Under the pieces are notes generated by a model. It saw only the letters and a list, made by a program, of their open reading frames with translations, ran no database searches and was not told the DNA's origin. A stretch of 31,488 nt of DNA from Acidobacteriaceae bacterium (GTDB taxonomy: Bacteria; Acidobacteriota; Terriglobia; Terriglobales; Acidobacteriaceae): NCBI GenBank assembly GCA_003133425.1, contig PKXI01000380.1, forward strand, positions 8,497-39,984. Direction: 5' to 3'. The position numbers and the translations under genes were made by a program. Shown here piece after piece: positions 14,731-24,261 of the stretch (positions are counted from its first letter, which is position 1; each line of letters starts with the position of its first letter).

Positions 14731-16707
14731 CTACTGGGATGTGAGTTTCGGCGCGCCGTTTGAAGTCTTGGCATTGCTGCCAAGACTTGCCAGTAACGAA
14801 GCCTTCATCTCCTGCAATCTCAGCATCGCTGGGCTATTCTCCTCGGCTGTTTGCTGGCGGAGTTCGATGGCCATATTTACTACTAGAAGTGCGGACCGGT
14901 TCAAGCCTGCCCGGTAACGCCGTTGGGCTTCGTCATCGGCAAGATCCGCAGCTCGGGCGAGGTCTGCGGCGAAGAGAGTGGCCGCTCTTTCGTCGAAAGT
15001 TGTCACTGCTTCAACCACCGATGGCAACCCTTCCGGATAGGCGCGTCGAATTCTTGTCAATTCGGCCAGCAATTGTGGCGCATCGATGCATTGCGGATTG
15101 GCCGCCAGAGCTGCCGAAGCGTACGACTCAGCAGCAACCAACCCGTAGGGAACGATGGCCCCTACCGCGCGCGCTGTTATCCACTCGGCGCGGCGCAAGA
15201 GCGTCTCCGACGTGTTTGCGGCAACGTCTCCATTGGCAACTTCTGTCCGGGCTCCTTCCGTTTTCGCGGTTTCCAGCGCCAATTGATCGGCCGCTTGTCG
15301 CAGTTGCTCCTCGAGCTCTTTGATTTGCAATTCAAGAGTCGTAGCACGGGACTCCTCGATACCTTTTTCGGCTTCGAGGTCGCGAATCCGCATTTCCAAT
15401 CGTTCCGTGTAGGCGCTCCGTTCGAGCGCTTCCTGGTGAGCGATCGACTTTTCGTTCTCGATCAAGGTGGTTGCCTGATTCAGTTGCTCCTCAAGTTCCC
15501 TTGAGCGCTGCTGAAGGGCGGAGAAATTGGCATCGCTTCCGGCTTCCATTTCGCGGATGCGCTGCTCTAGCTGTTCGACGGCGATCCGATGGGCCTGCTC
15601 CTGTTCGCCAGCATGTGCCACGAGCTCATTATTCCGGTGCGACTCCTGCTGCAGTTGTTCCTCAAGTTCCCTTGAACGCTGCTGAAGGGCGGAGAGATTG
15701 GCGGCGCCTCCCGCTTCCATTTCGCGGATGCGCTGTTCCAGCTGTTCGACGGCGATCCGATGGGCATGCTCCTGTTCGCCGGCCTGTGCCGCGAGCTCGT
15801 CATTCCGCTGCGACGCCTGCTGCAGTTGCTCCTCGAGTTCCCTTGAACGCTGCTGAAGCCCGGAGAGATTATCGTTGCTCTCGGCTTCCATTTCGCGGAT
15901 GCGCTGTTCTAGCTGTTCGACGGCGATCCGGTGGGCCTGCCCCTGTTCGCCGGCATGTGCCGCGAGCTCATTATTCCGATGCGACGCCTGCTGCAGCTGA
16001 TCTTCGAGTTCATTAAAGCGCTGCCGAAGAGCAGTCAGATTGGCGATGCCCTCGGCTTCCATCTCGCGCACACGCTCTTCGAACAGTTCGACGGCCGCCT
16101 GATGCGCCCGCTCCTGCTCGCCTGCCTGCGCCAGGAGCTCTCCATGCTGAAGGGACGCCTGTTGCAGTTGGTCCTCAAACTCCTTCGAACGCTGTTCAAC
16201 CGTGTTCAAATAGGCACTGCCTTCGGTCTCCATTTGGCGCATGCGTTGTTCGACTTGCTCCACAGCTATCCGATGGGCCTGCGCCTGTTCGCCGGCCTGC
16301 TCCGTGAGCCTCTCGTTCTGGATGGATGCCTGCTGCAGCAGGCCTTCAAGTTCCTTCGAGCGCCGCTGAAGCATGGACAGATCGGCATCCTTGCGCTCTC
16401 CCTCGGCCTCTAACTCTCCGACGCGTATTGCCTGCTGCTCAATCTTCACTTCTTTGCCGCGCAGGAGGATATCCTTCCCGATTTCCTCGTGAAGGATCTC
16501 CAATCCATCTCCGTATGGAGGGTCGTAGCCGAGGCGCTCCCCGAACTGATGAATGACTTGTCTTGCGCTCCGTAGCTTTACAAGCGAATACAGCAAAACA
16601 AGAGCGAGCACCAGGACGATCACCAATGCGATTGTTGCAATGCTGTTTGGTGGAAGACCAAACCGGCCTTCGAGAAGCTGAAAGAGAGCATTGATTTTAT
16701 CGGACAT
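14731..16707 (-). CDS. membrane-anchored coiled-coil protein with 57-residue tandem repeats
   Basis: A 658-residue protein that I do not recognise as a named family. Residues 22-45 form one strong hydrophobic helix near the N-terminus. From residue 110 a long predicted coiled coil is built from five tandem 57-residue repeats starting at 110, 167, 224, 281 and 338, plus a diverged sixth at 395. The repeat core is QQRSRELEEQLQQAS, then a spacer with AGEQ-AHRIAVEQLEQ and RIREMEA. Residues about 500-650 form a different, probably helical, globular region (LLRRAEWITARAVGAIV...YASAALAANPQ). It lies downstream of infB on the same strand after a hairpin, so it may be a separate unit. A structural or scaffold role at the inner membrane is plausible but unproven. 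Confidence 0.7.
   Translation of the reverse strand: MSDKINALFQLLEGRFGLPPNSIATIALVIVLVLALVLLYSLVKLRSARQVIHQFGERLGYDPPYGDGLEILHEEIGKDILLRGKEVKIEQQAIRVGELEAEGERKDADLSMLQRRSKELEGLLQQASIQNERLTEQAGEQAQAHRIAVEQVEQRMRQMETEGSAYLNTVEQRSKEFEDQLQQASLQHGELLAQAGEQERAHQAAVELFEERVREMEAEGIANLTALRQRFNELEDQLQQASHRNNELAAHAGEQGQAHRIAVEQLEQRIREMEAESNDNLSGLQQRSRELEEQLQQASQRNDELAAQAGEQEHAHRIAVEQLEQRIREMEAGGAANLSALQQRSRELEEQLQQESHRNNELVAHAGEQEQAHRIAVEQLEQRIREMEAGSDANFSALQQRSRELEEQLNQATTLIENEKSIAHQEALERSAYTERLEMRIRDLEAEKGIEESRATTLELQIKELEEQLRQAADQLALETAKTEGARTEVANGDVAANTSETLLRRAEWITARAVGAIVPYGLVAAESYASAALAANPQCIDAPQLLAELTRIRRAYPEGLPSVVEAVTTFDERAATLFAADLARAADLADDEAQRRYRAGLNRSALLVVNMAIELRQQTAEENSPAMLRLQEMKASLLASLGSNAKTSNGAPKLTSQ
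15526..16380 (-). repeat. five tandem 171-bp repeats inside the coiled-coil gene
   Basis: Units start every 171 bases (16380, 16209, 16038, 15867, 15696 reading downward), with a diverged sixth at 15525. The string CTTCCATTTCGCGGATGCGC recurs exactly at this spacing (15543, 15714, 15885). The three C-terminal-side units are the most alike at DNA level, which points to recent expansion or gene conversion. Confidence 0.88.
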
Positions 16708-16830
16708 GGATTGTAGCCTCGCGCGATAAGTTCAAAAGCTGACCTATGGGAAAGCTAACATGAGGGAATGGGCGCGCACCATCGCGGTATTCGAGGCTGC
16801 GCGGAAACGTTCGGCACCTGGCAACTTGAA

Positions 16831-16866
16831 GCCGGTTCGTTTTCCCTTGGTGGTTAACGAACCGGC
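16831..16866 (-). terminator. candidate hairpin after infB
   Basis: GCCGGTTCG (16831-16839) and CGAACCGGC (16858-16866) form a perfect 9-bp inverted repeat with an 18-base loop, 22 bases beyond the infB stop codon. No T-run follows on the minus strand, so termination may be incomplete or factor-dependent. Confidence 0.5.
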
Positions 16867-16888
16867 GCAGTGAAACAATTGCGTTAGA

Positions 16889-19800
16889 TTATGCCTTGGC
16901 GGAGGTCAGCGCGCCAAGGTCGGCGGCCAGCTTTTCTGTGGAGAAGGCTTCGATCAGGTCGCCTTCCTTCAGATCGCTGAATCCGGCGAGGCCTATGCCG
17001 CACTCCATGCCGTTGGTCACTTCGCGGGCATCATCTTTAAAGCGCTTGAGTGAAGCGATCTTGCCCTTGAAGACCTGTTCTTCTCCCCGCATGACCTTGA
17101 CCTCGGCGTCGCGCCGGATGACTCCGTCCTGGACACGGCAGCCGGCAATGGTACCGACCTTGGGTATGCGGAAGATGTTGAGGACTTCGGCGCGGCCGAG
17201 GTAGTTTTCCTTGAAGGTTGGATCGAGCAGGCCTAGCATGGCAAGACGCATCTCGTCCTGCAACTCGTAGATGATGGAGTGCAGGCGGATCTCGATGCCT
17301 TCCTGCTGGGCCAGTTCGGCGGCCTTTCGCTCGGGGCGGACGTTGAAGCCGATGATGATGGTGTTCGAGGCCGTGGCCAGCAGAACGTCGCTCTCTGTAA
17401 TCGATCCGACGCCCGAGTGGATGACCTTGACGCGTACCTTCTCAGTCGACATGCGGACCAGTGAGTCGGCCAGCACTTCGACGGAACCGGTAACGTCGCC
17501 CTTGATGATGAGGGGCAAGTCCTTGACGCCGGCCTGACGAATCTGCTCTGCAAGACCTTCAAGCGAAACGCGCGAACTCTTGGCGAGCTGGGCGTCGCGC
17601 TCCTTCATCTTGCGGTATTGGGCGATGCCCTTGGCCTTGTCGCGATCGGATACGACGAGGAAGGTGTCACCGGAATCAGGCATGGATTCCAAACCGAGAA
17701 CTTCGACCGGTGTGGACGGGCCCGCTTCTTCAAGTGCCCGGCCGCGATCGTCGAACATGGCGCGGACCTTGCCGAAGGTGTTGCCGACAATGTAGCTGTC
17801 ATTCAAACGCAGAGTGCCGTCCTGCACCAGGACCGTAGCTACAGCGCCGCGGCCGCGATCCAGCTTGGCTTCAATGACGGAGCCGACGGCTTTGCGGCCC
17901 GGAGTTGCCTTTGGGGCGCGTATGTCGGAGACCAGGCAGATCATTTCAAGCAGCAGGTCAAGGTGAATGCGCTTCTTGGCCGAGACTTCGACGAATACAG
18001 TGCCTTCCTGACCCGCACCGGCCCACTCTTCTGGGATGAGGCCACGGTCGGCAAGCTGTTTCTTGACGCGATCGGGGTTGGCTTCCGGCTTGTCGATCTT
18101 GTTGACGGCCACAATAATGGGAACCCCAGCTGCCTTCGCGTGGTCAATGGCCTCAAGGGTCTGGGGCATGACGCCGTCGTCGGCGGCGACCACGATGACC
18201 ACAATGTCGGTCACCTTGGCTCCGCGGGCACGCATACGGGTAAAGGCTTCGTGGCCCGGGGTGTCGAGGAAGACGATCTCGCGGCCGGATGCAGGGGAGC
18301 CTTCCTTTGCGAACTTAACTTTGTACGCGCCGATGTGCTGGGTGATGCCTCCAGCTTCGCCGGCGGCAACGTCGGTCTCGCGGATGGCGTCGAGCAGGGA
18401 TGTCTTTCCGTGATCGACGTGGCCCATGACGGTAACGACCGGTGAACGCGGAACTTCGAGCTCGCCCGTGTTTTCGGCTTCGAGAACCTCTTCGATGGCC
18501 TGGTTGGCAATCTCTTCTTCGTAGCTTATGACAGAGGCGGCGGCGCCGAACTTGGCGGCAACTTCCTTGACCATTTCGGCGTCGAGGGACTGGTTGACGG
18601 TGACGAATACGCCGCTCATGAGAAGCGTGGCGATCAGGTCCTTGGCGCGAACTTCGAGCTTTTCGGCCAGGTCCTTGACGCTGATGCCTTCAGTGACCGT
18701 GATTTCGCGAGTGATGGGAAGGGGCTCACCGCCGTATTGCACGCCGCTATAGCGAGGCGGCGGCACAAAGCCCTTCATTGGGCCTTCCTTGGTCTTGGGG
18801 TACTGCGGGCGCCCGCCGCGTCCACGAGAAGGAGCGCGCTGCGGACGAGGTGCTTCGCCGGTTGGCGGAGCTCCGCCTGCGCCAGGACGAGCGCCGAAGC
18901 CGGGACGCGGTGGACCACCAAATCCAGGACGGGCTCCAAAACCGGGCCGTGCGCCCGGGGCGCCTGGGCCGGCAGAGCCGCCCATGGGGGTGCGCGTTGG
19001 ATGCTTGGGGCGCGGTCCGCCAGGGAACTGGCCGGGAGCTGAGGAACCACCGGGGGTACGTTGCGCATAGCTGCCGGGGCCACCCGAGGGGCGGCGGTCG
19101 AAGATCGGCTTGCCACGCTGGATTCCAACCCCGGGAGCAAGGTTGCCCGTACCAGGTTCAACGGGTGGCAGGATGGGTGCCTTGTAAACCGGTCGAGGGC
19201 CGGTCTGCGGCATGACCATGCGGCGAGCCGGTGGCGCAGGAGCGGGCGGCGGAGTCTTGCTGCGAGCAGCCTGAGCGGGAGCAGCAGTGGACTCAGCTGA
19301 AATGGAAGGAATAGCGGCTTCAGTTTCCGGCGCTTCCACGGGGGCTGAAGGTACTTCAGGAGCGGCAATAGGAGCGGCCTCAACGACGGGCATGCTTGCG
19401 ATTGGCTCTTCTGCCACGGGTGCGGATGCGATCGGAGCTGGGGCTTCCGGCACGGCAACTGTGGCTTTCGTCGGCGGCTTAACGGCGACGAAAGGCTTTT
19501 CGGCCTCTTTTATCGGGGCCGCGGGTGGCTTGATGACAACGGTGCCCGGAGGCGGCGCGACCACAACGACGGGGCGCGTGGCGGCAGCGCCCGCAGGAGC
19601 CTTGGCAACCACCGCACCGACCGGCGGGCGCGAAGCAATCGCTGGGGTAGCTGGTGGCTGGACGATGTTAGGCGCGGAGCGCGGCAAAGGAACTATCTTC
19701 CGCGGGGCCGGGGGCGGCGCGGCGACAACTGGCGCGGGCGGCGTCGCACGGGCAACAGGCGGGGCAGGAGGCTTCACGGCCGACACAACTGTCGGCTTTG

Positions 19801-20125
19801 TCTGCGCATGGGGGTGGCGCGCCTCTTCCTCGTCTTCCTTTTTCTTGGCCAGAATGGCCTTCAGCACGTCTCCGGGCTTGGAGATATGCGAGAGGTCGAT
19901 TTTTGGAGTTATGCCTTGAGGAGCGCGCGAGGACCCAGCGCCTGCGTGACCGCCAGAGCGCGTTCCGCGCTCAATGTGTGCGCGGACTTTCTCTGCCTCG
20001 TCCGACTCCAGGGAACTAGAGTGAGTCTTGCCGGCGCCCAGGCCGATTTCCGCCAAAACGTCAAGAATCTGCCTGCTCTTGACTTCCATCTCGCGCGCGA
20101 GATCGTTGATACGAACCTTACTCAT
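16889..20125 (-). CDS. infB: translation initiation factor IF-2
   Basis: GTPase that brings initiator tRNA to the 30S subunit and drives subunit joining. The 1078-residue protein has two IF2 N-type helical domains ([18 protein letters not shown] at the start, and [17 protein letters not shown]). These are separated by about 400 residues rich in Pro, Ala and Gly ([17 protein letters not shown] repeats). The G domain has G1 GHVDHGKT (568-575), G3 DTPGH (621-625) and G4 NKID (675-678). Domains II-IV follow, ending in the fMet-tRNA-binding C2 region. I chose ATG 20125 (MSKVRIND) with AAGAGGCGG before it; an in-frame ATG at 20158 lacks such a site. It lies after rimP and nusA; no ylxR gene lies between nusA and infB. 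Confidence 0.97.
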   Translation of the reverse strand: MSKVRINDLAREMEVKSRQILDVLAEIGLGAGKTHSSSLESDEAEKVRAHIERGTRSGGHAGAGSSRAPQGITPKIDLSHISKPGDVLKAILAKKKEDEEEARHPHAQTKPTVVSAVKPPAPPVARATPPAPVVAAPPPAPRKIVPLPRSAPNIVQPPATPAIASRPPVGAVVAKAPAGAAATRPVVVVAPPPGTVVIKPPAAPIKEAEKPFVAVKPPTKATVAVPEAPAPIASAPVAEEPIASMPVVEAAPIAAPEVPSAPVEAPETEAAIPSISAESTAAPAQAARSKTPPPAPAPPARRMVMPQTGPRPVYKAPILPPVEPGTGNLAPGVGIQRGKPIFDRRPSGGPGSYAQRTPGGSSAPGQFPGGPRPKHPTRTPMGGSAGPGAPGARPGFGARPGFGGPPRPGFGARPGAGGAPPTGEAPRPQRAPSRGRGGRPQYPKTKEGPMKGFVPPPRYSGVQYGGEPLPITREITVTEGISVKDLAEKLEVRAKDLIATLLMSGVFVTVNQSLDAEMVKEVAAKFGAAASVISYEEEIANQAIEEVLEAENTGELEVPRSPVVTVMGHVDHGKTSLLDAIRETDVAAGEAGGITQHIGAYKVKFAKEGSPASGREIVFLDTPGHEAFTRMRARGAKVTDIVVIVVAADDGVMPQTLEAIDHAKAAGVPIIVAVNKIDKPEANPDRVKKQLADRGLIPEEWAGAGQEGTVFVEVSAKKRIHLDLLLEMICLVSDIRAPKATPGRKAVGSVIEAKLDRGRGAVATVLVQDGTLRLNDSYIVGNTFGKVRAMFDDRGRALEEAGPSTPVEVLGLESMPDSGDTFLVVSDRDKAKGIAQYRKMKERDAQLAKSSRVSLEGLAEQIRQAGVKDLPLIIKGDVTGSVEVLADSLVRMSTEKVRVKVIHSGVGSITESDVLLATASNTIIIGFNVRPERKAAELAQQEGIEIRLHSIIYELQDEMRLAMLGLLDPTFKENYLGRAEVLNIFRIPKVGTIAGCRVQDGVIRRDAEVKVMRGEEQVFKGKIASLKRFKDDAREVTNGMECGIGLAGFSDLKEGDLIEAFSTEKLAADLGALTSAKA

Positions 20126-20243
20126 CCGCCTCTTTTCAATTTCCGATTCCCAAAGCACTTAGTCGCTCATAGCTACCTCGTGGCAATGGATGTGTTTCAA
20201 ACTTCCATGATCATTGGATTGGCTTTGGAGGCAGAGGCGCATA

Positions 20244-21806
20244 CTACGCGCCGTCCTCTTCAGCCGCCTGCTCTTCACTGGTTGCGCTTTCGGTTTCTGT
20301 CTCTTCCGGTGCATCGCCGGCTTCGGGCACGTTTTCAATTGCCGTTTCAATGGTGCTGACGGGCTCTTCTCCCGCTTCAACAGCGGCGACACTTTCAGCT
20401 TCTTCAACGACCACCGCTGAGTTTTCCGCCTCGGCTTCTGCGTCGGCCACAGCGGCGGGCGCGTTTTCAACCTCAGCTTCGCCCGTAGTTGTTTCCGCGG
20501 CTTCAGGCACGTGGCCTGCTTCGCCTTCCTCAAAGTGGCCAAAGTAGTGACGAACGGCAACGCTGATCTTTTCCAGGGTCTTTTCGCCAATGCCGGGAAT
20601 CTCCTCGAGCTGCTCTGGAGTCATGTCCGCAAGGGCCTCGACGGTGGTGATGCCGGCGGCGACCAGCTTCTGTATGATGCTGTCGCCCAACTCGGCAACC
20701 TGCTCGATCGGCGTCGAAGGTCCGGTGCCGAAGGAGCCCATCTGCTGCTCGACCTCCTGGCGCTTCTCCTCTTCGCTCTTGATATCGATCTTCCAGCCAA
20801 GCAGCTTTGCAGCAAGGCGGACGTTCTGGCCCTTCTTGCCGATTGCAAGCGAAAGCTGCGTATCGTCGACGATCACTTCCAACTGCTTCTCGGTAAGGTC
20901 AGTAATGGAAACGCGGCTGACCTTGGCCGGCTGCAGTGCCTTTTCAGCGAAGGTGGTGATCTCGTCGCTGAATTCGATGATGTCGATTTTCTCTCCGCGC
21001 AGTTCGCGGATGATGGACTGAACGCGCATTCCCTTCATGCCAACGCAGGCGCCGACCGGGTCCACGTCCTTGTCGCGGCTCTGAACGGCGATCTTGGTGC
21101 GCTCCCCGGCTTCGCGGGCAATGGCGCGAATTACGACCGTGTTGTCGTAGATCTCGGGAACTTCCGACTGAAACAGATTCGATACCAACTCAGGTGCGGC
21201 GCGGGAGACGATAACCTGCGGTCCCTTAGCGGCGCGGTCTACCTTGAGCAGCACCACGCGAACGCGCTCGCCGATCGAGAACTGCTCGAGGCGCGACTGT
21301 TCGCGCTTGGGGCAGCGGGCTTCTGCCTTGCCCAGGTCATAGATGACATCCTGACCTTCAATGCGCTTGACGGTGGCGTTCAGGACTTCCTTTTCGCGGT
21401 GCGCGTATTCCTGGAAGACGGTGTCACGCTCGGCTTCGCGGACCTTTTGGAAGATGACCTGCTTGGCGAGCTGCGCGGCGATGCGGCCCAATGGACTGGT
21501 GTCGCGATACATGCGGATTTCAGAGCCAACTTCGACGCCGGGAGCCAACTCATTGGCCTCCGCCAGCGTGATCTGGTTGAGCGGGTCTTCTACCTGCTCC
21601 GCGTCCGCGACTACAGTCTTGTAGATGTAAGCCGTGATTTCGCCGGTCTCTTTGTTGAGCTCCCCGCGCATGTTTTCCTGGGTCTTGTAGAACTTGCGCG
21701 TGGCCAGGGCAATGGCCTCCTCGACCGCACCGACAACGATGGCGGGGTCAATGCCCTTTTCCTGGCTGAGGAGCTCGATGCTTTGGTACAAAACACTGCT
21801 GGCCAT
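20244..21806 (-). CDS. nusA: transcription termination/antitermination factor NusA
   Basis: Binds RNA polymerase and controls pausing, termination and antitermination. The 520-residue protein has the N-terminal polymerase-binding domain (about 1-125), an S1 domain (about 135-200, with LNATVKRIEGQDVIYDLG), two KH domains (DPVGACVGMKGMRVQSIIREL and LSLAIGKKGQNVRLAAKLLGWKIDI), and one helix-hairpin-helix region (ALADMTPEQLEEIPGIGEKTLEKI). The last 95 residues are an acidic Glu/Ala-rich tail, an addition to the core protein. It lies between rimP and infB, as in most bacteria. In E. coli NusA regulates its own operon; the leader upstream of rimP here could allow the same. Confidence 0.97.
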   Translation of the reverse strand: MASSVLYQSIELLSQEKGIDPAIVVGAVEEAIALATRKFYKTQENMRGELNKETGEITAYIYKTVVADAEQVEDPLNQITLAEANELAPGVEVGSEIRMYRDTSPLGRIAAQLAKQVIFQKVREAERDTVFQEYAHREKEVLNATVKRIEGQDVIYDLGKAEARCPKREQSRLEQFSIGERVRVVLLKVDRAAKGPQVIVSRAAPELVSNLFQSEVPEIYDNTVVIRAIAREAGERTKIAVQSRDKDVDPVGACVGMKGMRVQSIIRELRGEKIDIIEFSDEITTFAEKALQPAKVSRVSITDLTEKQLEVIVDDTQLSLAIGKKGQNVRLAAKLLGWKIDIKSEEEKRQEVEQQMGSFGTGPSTPIEQVAELGDSIIQKLVAAGITTVEALADMTPEQLEEIPGIGEKTLEKISVAVRHYFGHFEEGEAGHVPEAAETTTGEAEVENAPAAVADAEAEAENSAVVVEEAESVAAVEAGEEPVSTIETAIENVPEAGDAPEETETESATSEEQAAEEDGA

Positions 21807-21954
21807 ACTTTGCTTACTCTCTCGATTGTTGCCCGGTGTTCGGATTCGGAGTGCGAATCCCAGGGCCGGTTCAGTTGGGTTTTGGAGGAGGGATGGAGCT
21901 CGTCACCTTCTCCTGTTTCAGACTTCCGGACAGTTGCGGCATCCGGAGAAGCTC

Positions 21955-22557
21955 TCAGATTTCAGGCACCAGTTGCGCCTTCTCGATATTGGCGAAGGCG
22001 ATTTCGACGGTACTGACGCCAATCTTCCGGCTCTTGCTGTTCTGCTTGACCGCGTTCAGGTCGAGCGTGATGATCTTGCCTGCACTTGGCTCCCCGCCAG
22101 CAATAAGGCGCCCTTGCCAATGGCGGTTGTTGCGGATTGCCTCGAAGGTCTGCACTTTGATCAGGCAACCCTGAAACCGCCCAAAATCCTCGGGCCGGCT
22201 TAGCTTGCGATCCAAACCCGGCGAACTGGCCTCGAGCGTATATTCTGCCCCTGGAACCAGGTCTTCCACGTCCAACAGCACGCCAAAATCGCGGCTGAAA
22301 GTGGCGCAATCCTCGTGCGTTACGCCGGACAACTGCTCCACACTCAACCTGCCCTCGACGAGCCGCTCCGGAAGCCCCTCGATGCCTGCCGCAATAGCTG
22401 CCTTGAGCTGCGCGCGTCCCTCGGCGTCTTTCTCGAGATAAATCCGCAGGGTGCGCTCCTTCGCAGGGCCAATGAACTCCAAGTCCACCACGTCCAGCCC
22501 ATGCGAGGCGGCCACCCTTGCCGCCGCCGATCGAATTTCGTCCAGCTTAACTGCCAT
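21955..22557 (-). CDS. rimP: ribosome maturation factor RimP
   Basis: Needed for 30S subunit maturation. The 200-residue protein has the two-domain RimP layout: an alpha/beta N-terminal domain (ASHGLDVVDLEFIG, LRIYLEKD, GVTHEDCATFSRDFGVLLDVED, YTLEASSPGLDRKL) and an Sm-like beta C-terminal domain (GCLIKVQTF... GKIITLDL... IAFANIEKAQLVPEI). ATG 22557 (MAVKLDEIR) is preceded by TAGGGACG; a longer in-frame start at 22581 adds eight non-conserved residues. It is the first gene of the rimP-nusA-infB operon and has a leader of about 190 bases with promoter and terminator signals. Confidence 0.93.
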   Translation of the reverse strand: MAVKLDEIRSAAARVAASHGLDVVDLEFIGPAKERTLRIYLEKDAEGRAQLKAAIAAGIEGLPERLVEGRLSVEQLSGVTHEDCATFSRDFGVLLDVEDLVPGAEYTLEASSPGLDRKLSRPEDFGRFQGCLIKVQTFEAIRNNRHWQGRLIAGGEPSAGKIITLDLNAVKQNSKSRKIGVSTVEIAFANIEKAQLVPEI

Positions 22558-22660
22558 CGTCCCTACACCCCAATCGCGCAAAATCGCTCGCTGGGGACCA
22601 AGTACCTACGCCGCACTTAAGCGGCTGTTTTTCGGGGGTTTACCCCGGTGAATTTGCCGC

Positions 22661-22687
22661 AAATAAAAAGTGGGCTATGAGCCCACT
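22661..22687 (-). terminator. intrinsic terminator (attenuator) in the rimP operon leader
   Basis: On the minus strand AGTGGGCT and AGCCCACT pair (8 perfect pairs, three-base loop) and are followed at once by TTTTATTT. It lies between the rimP promoter and the rimP start, with no gene of normal size before it, which is the arrangement of a transcription attenuator. A second hairpin (CGCCAG/CTGGCG, 22696-22729) precedes it. Confidence 0.75.
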
Positions 22688-22746
22688 CATCTCTCCGCCA
22701 GCCGGTGCGCACACGGTAGAACTCTGGCGAACAAATTCGTCTGCAT
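22687..22746 (-). CDS. possible 19-residue leader peptide before rimP
   Basis: A short frame ATG...TGA encoding MQTNLFARVLPCAHRLAER. Its ATG lies only four bases after the -10 box, so the mRNA could be leaderless or nearly so. Its stop codon TGA touches the base of the terminator stem. Translating ribosomes would therefore reach the hairpin, a layout that could couple translation to attenuation. The frame is short and could be chance; there is no codon-based or conservation evidence available here. Confidence 0.25.
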   Translation of the reverse strand: MQTNLFARVLPCAHRLAER

Positions 22747-22750
22747 CCTT

Positions 22751-22779
22751 AGCATAGGCGAAATTGCCGGGAATTTCAA
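22751..22779 (-). promoter_or_regulatory. sigma70-type promoter of the rimP-nusA-infB operon
   Basis: TTGAAA (22774-22779) and TATGCT (22751-22756) on the minus strand, separated by exactly 17 bases; 5/6 and 4/6 matches to the consensus hexamers. Transcription should start near 22744-22746, giving a leader of about 190 bases before rimP. Confidence 0.7.
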
Positions 22780-22896
22780 TGGGGAAGAGACGGAAAAAGG
22801 GTCGAAAAACGGTCTTCCGGCTGGTTTTGAGTGCGCGCCCAATCTCAAAAATGCTCCCGTTTTGCACCGCATAGTGCGAGGGACGACAATAGCGGA

Positions 22897-24243
22897 ATGA
22901 AATTGCTCCGATTGATTGCCTTGTTCCTGCTGGCAACCTCAACGGCAGTGCCTGCGCTGCGTGCGCTTGAGAAGCAGCCTGCCAGTGCGTATCGCGCGCG
23001 GCGAGTGGCGCTGGCTGCCAGGCTGCATGGCGGTGTTGCCGTGCTGTTCGCGGCAGAAGAGCCGTTGCTGGACCTGACGCCTTATCGGCAGGATGAGGAT
23101 TTCTATTACCTGACCGGGTGGACTGAGCCGGGTGCGGCGCTTCTGGTGGTGAGTGATGCCCCGCAGGCTGCTACACCGCGCACGTACAGGGAGATTCTGT
23201 TTTTGCCCACGCGCGACCTGCACATGGAAAAGTACACCGGGGCAAAACTGGATGCGGCTTCGCCGGAAGTGGCGCAGGCAACGGGTGTGGATGCCGTGCA
23301 GCAAATGACGGAGTTGCCGGCAGTGCTGAATGGCCTGATCGACAAAGACCGCAGGCTTGCATACAACATCTGGACACAGCCAACAGCTCCGCAGGCGAAG
23401 GCGCTCGTAGACTTTACCGCGGCAACGCTGGGGATGTCGGCGGCCGACGCGCACGACATCACCGGTCTCACCGCAGTGCTTCGGGTAGTGAAAGACGCGG
23501 GCGAGATCGAGTTGATCAAGAAGGCTTCAGCGGCGTCGATTGCCGGGCAGCGCGTGATGATGCATGCGGTGAAGCCGGGAGAGACGGAGCGCGCCATTGC
23601 CGGTAAAATGACGGCGTCGTGGATGGAGAACGGGTGCGAGCGGGCGAGCTATGCGGCAATTGTTGGCTCCGGCATCAACTCGACGACGCTGCACTATGCG
23701 GGGAACTCGCGCACTGTTGAAAATGGGGACGTCGTGGTGGTGGATGCCGCTTGCGAGTACTCAATGTACGCCGCCGATATTACGCGCACTGTCCCGGCGA
23801 ACGGCCACTTCACTCCGCGGCAAAGAGAGATCTACAACATTGTGCTGGGCGCGCAGCGCGCGGCGGTTGACGCGTTTGTTGCCGGCAAGTCGAGCATCAA
23901 CGACCGCGACCGCAATGACCCGAACTCACTCGACACAGCGGCATACAACTACATCAACACGCACGGAAAAGATCTACATGGGCAACCACTGGGCCTGTAC
24001 TGGCTGCACGGGCTGGGCCATATGGTGGGAATCGACGTGCACGATCCTGTTGAACACTATCCGGCGGTGCTGAAGCCGGGGATGGTGTTCACGATCGAGC
24101 CTGGCATCTACATTCCCGAAGAAAAGCTGGGAGTGCGGATCGAGTGCACCTTCCTTGTTGGCGCTGATGGAAAGCTCATTGATTTGGACAGCGACCTTCC
24201 GCACACTGCCGACGAGGTTGAAGCGGCGATGCGCAGCAAGTAG
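22897..24243 (+). CDS. exported Xaa-Pro aminopeptidase-like M24B metallopeptidase
   Basis: A 448-residue peptidase expected to remove N-terminal residues before proline. The N-terminal domain (about 30-190) is the creatinase/AMP_N type (QDEDFYYLTGWTEPGA). The pita-bread catalytic domain has all five metal ligands: D283, D294, H375 (GLGHMVG), E401 (FTIEPGIY) and E416 (VRIECTF). The start at ATG 22897 gives a clear signal peptide (MKLLRLIALFLLATSTAVPA), so it acts outside the cytoplasm, unlike E. coli PepP. The frame is open further upstream but that part overlaps the rimP promoter region. It is divergent from rimP and followed by two small genes on the same strand. Confidence 0.92.
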   Translation: MKLLRLIALFLLATSTAVPALRALEKQPASAYRARRVALAARLHGGVAVLFAAEEPLLDLTPYRQDEDFYYLTGWTEPGAALLVVSDAPQAATPRTYREILFLPTRDLHMEKYTGAKLDAASPEVAQATGVDAVQQMTELPAVLNGLIDKDRRLAYNIWTQPTAPQAKALVDFTAATLGMSAADAHDITGLTAVLRVVKDAGEIELIKKASAASIAGQRVMMHAVKPGETERAIAGKMTASWMENGCERASYAAIVGSGINSTTLHYAGNSRTVENGDVVVVDAACEYSMYAADITRTVPANGHFTPRQREIYNIVLGAQRAAVDAFVAGKSSINDRDRNDPNSLDTAAYNYINTHGKDLHGQPLGLYWLHGLGHMVGIDVHDPVEHYPAVLKPGMVFTIEPGIYIPEEKLGVRIECTFLVGADGKLIDLDSDLPHTADEVEAAMRSK

Positions 24244-24261
24244 AGAAACGGCGGCAGACGA

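Noticed and set aside
15526..16380. Regular 171-bp repeats considered as a CRISPR array or satellite
   Set aside because: The repeats are in frame, code for a coiled coil and have no unique spacers.
20511..22016. Open frame of 501 codons on the + strand opposite nusA
   Set aside because: It lies exactly antisense to nusA and its translated sequence has no family character. High GC at third positions commonly opens the antisense frame.
22558..22896. Search for a tRNA gene upstream of rimP, as in E. coli metY
   Set aside because: No cloverleaf, T-loop consensus or CCA end was found on either strand of the spacer.
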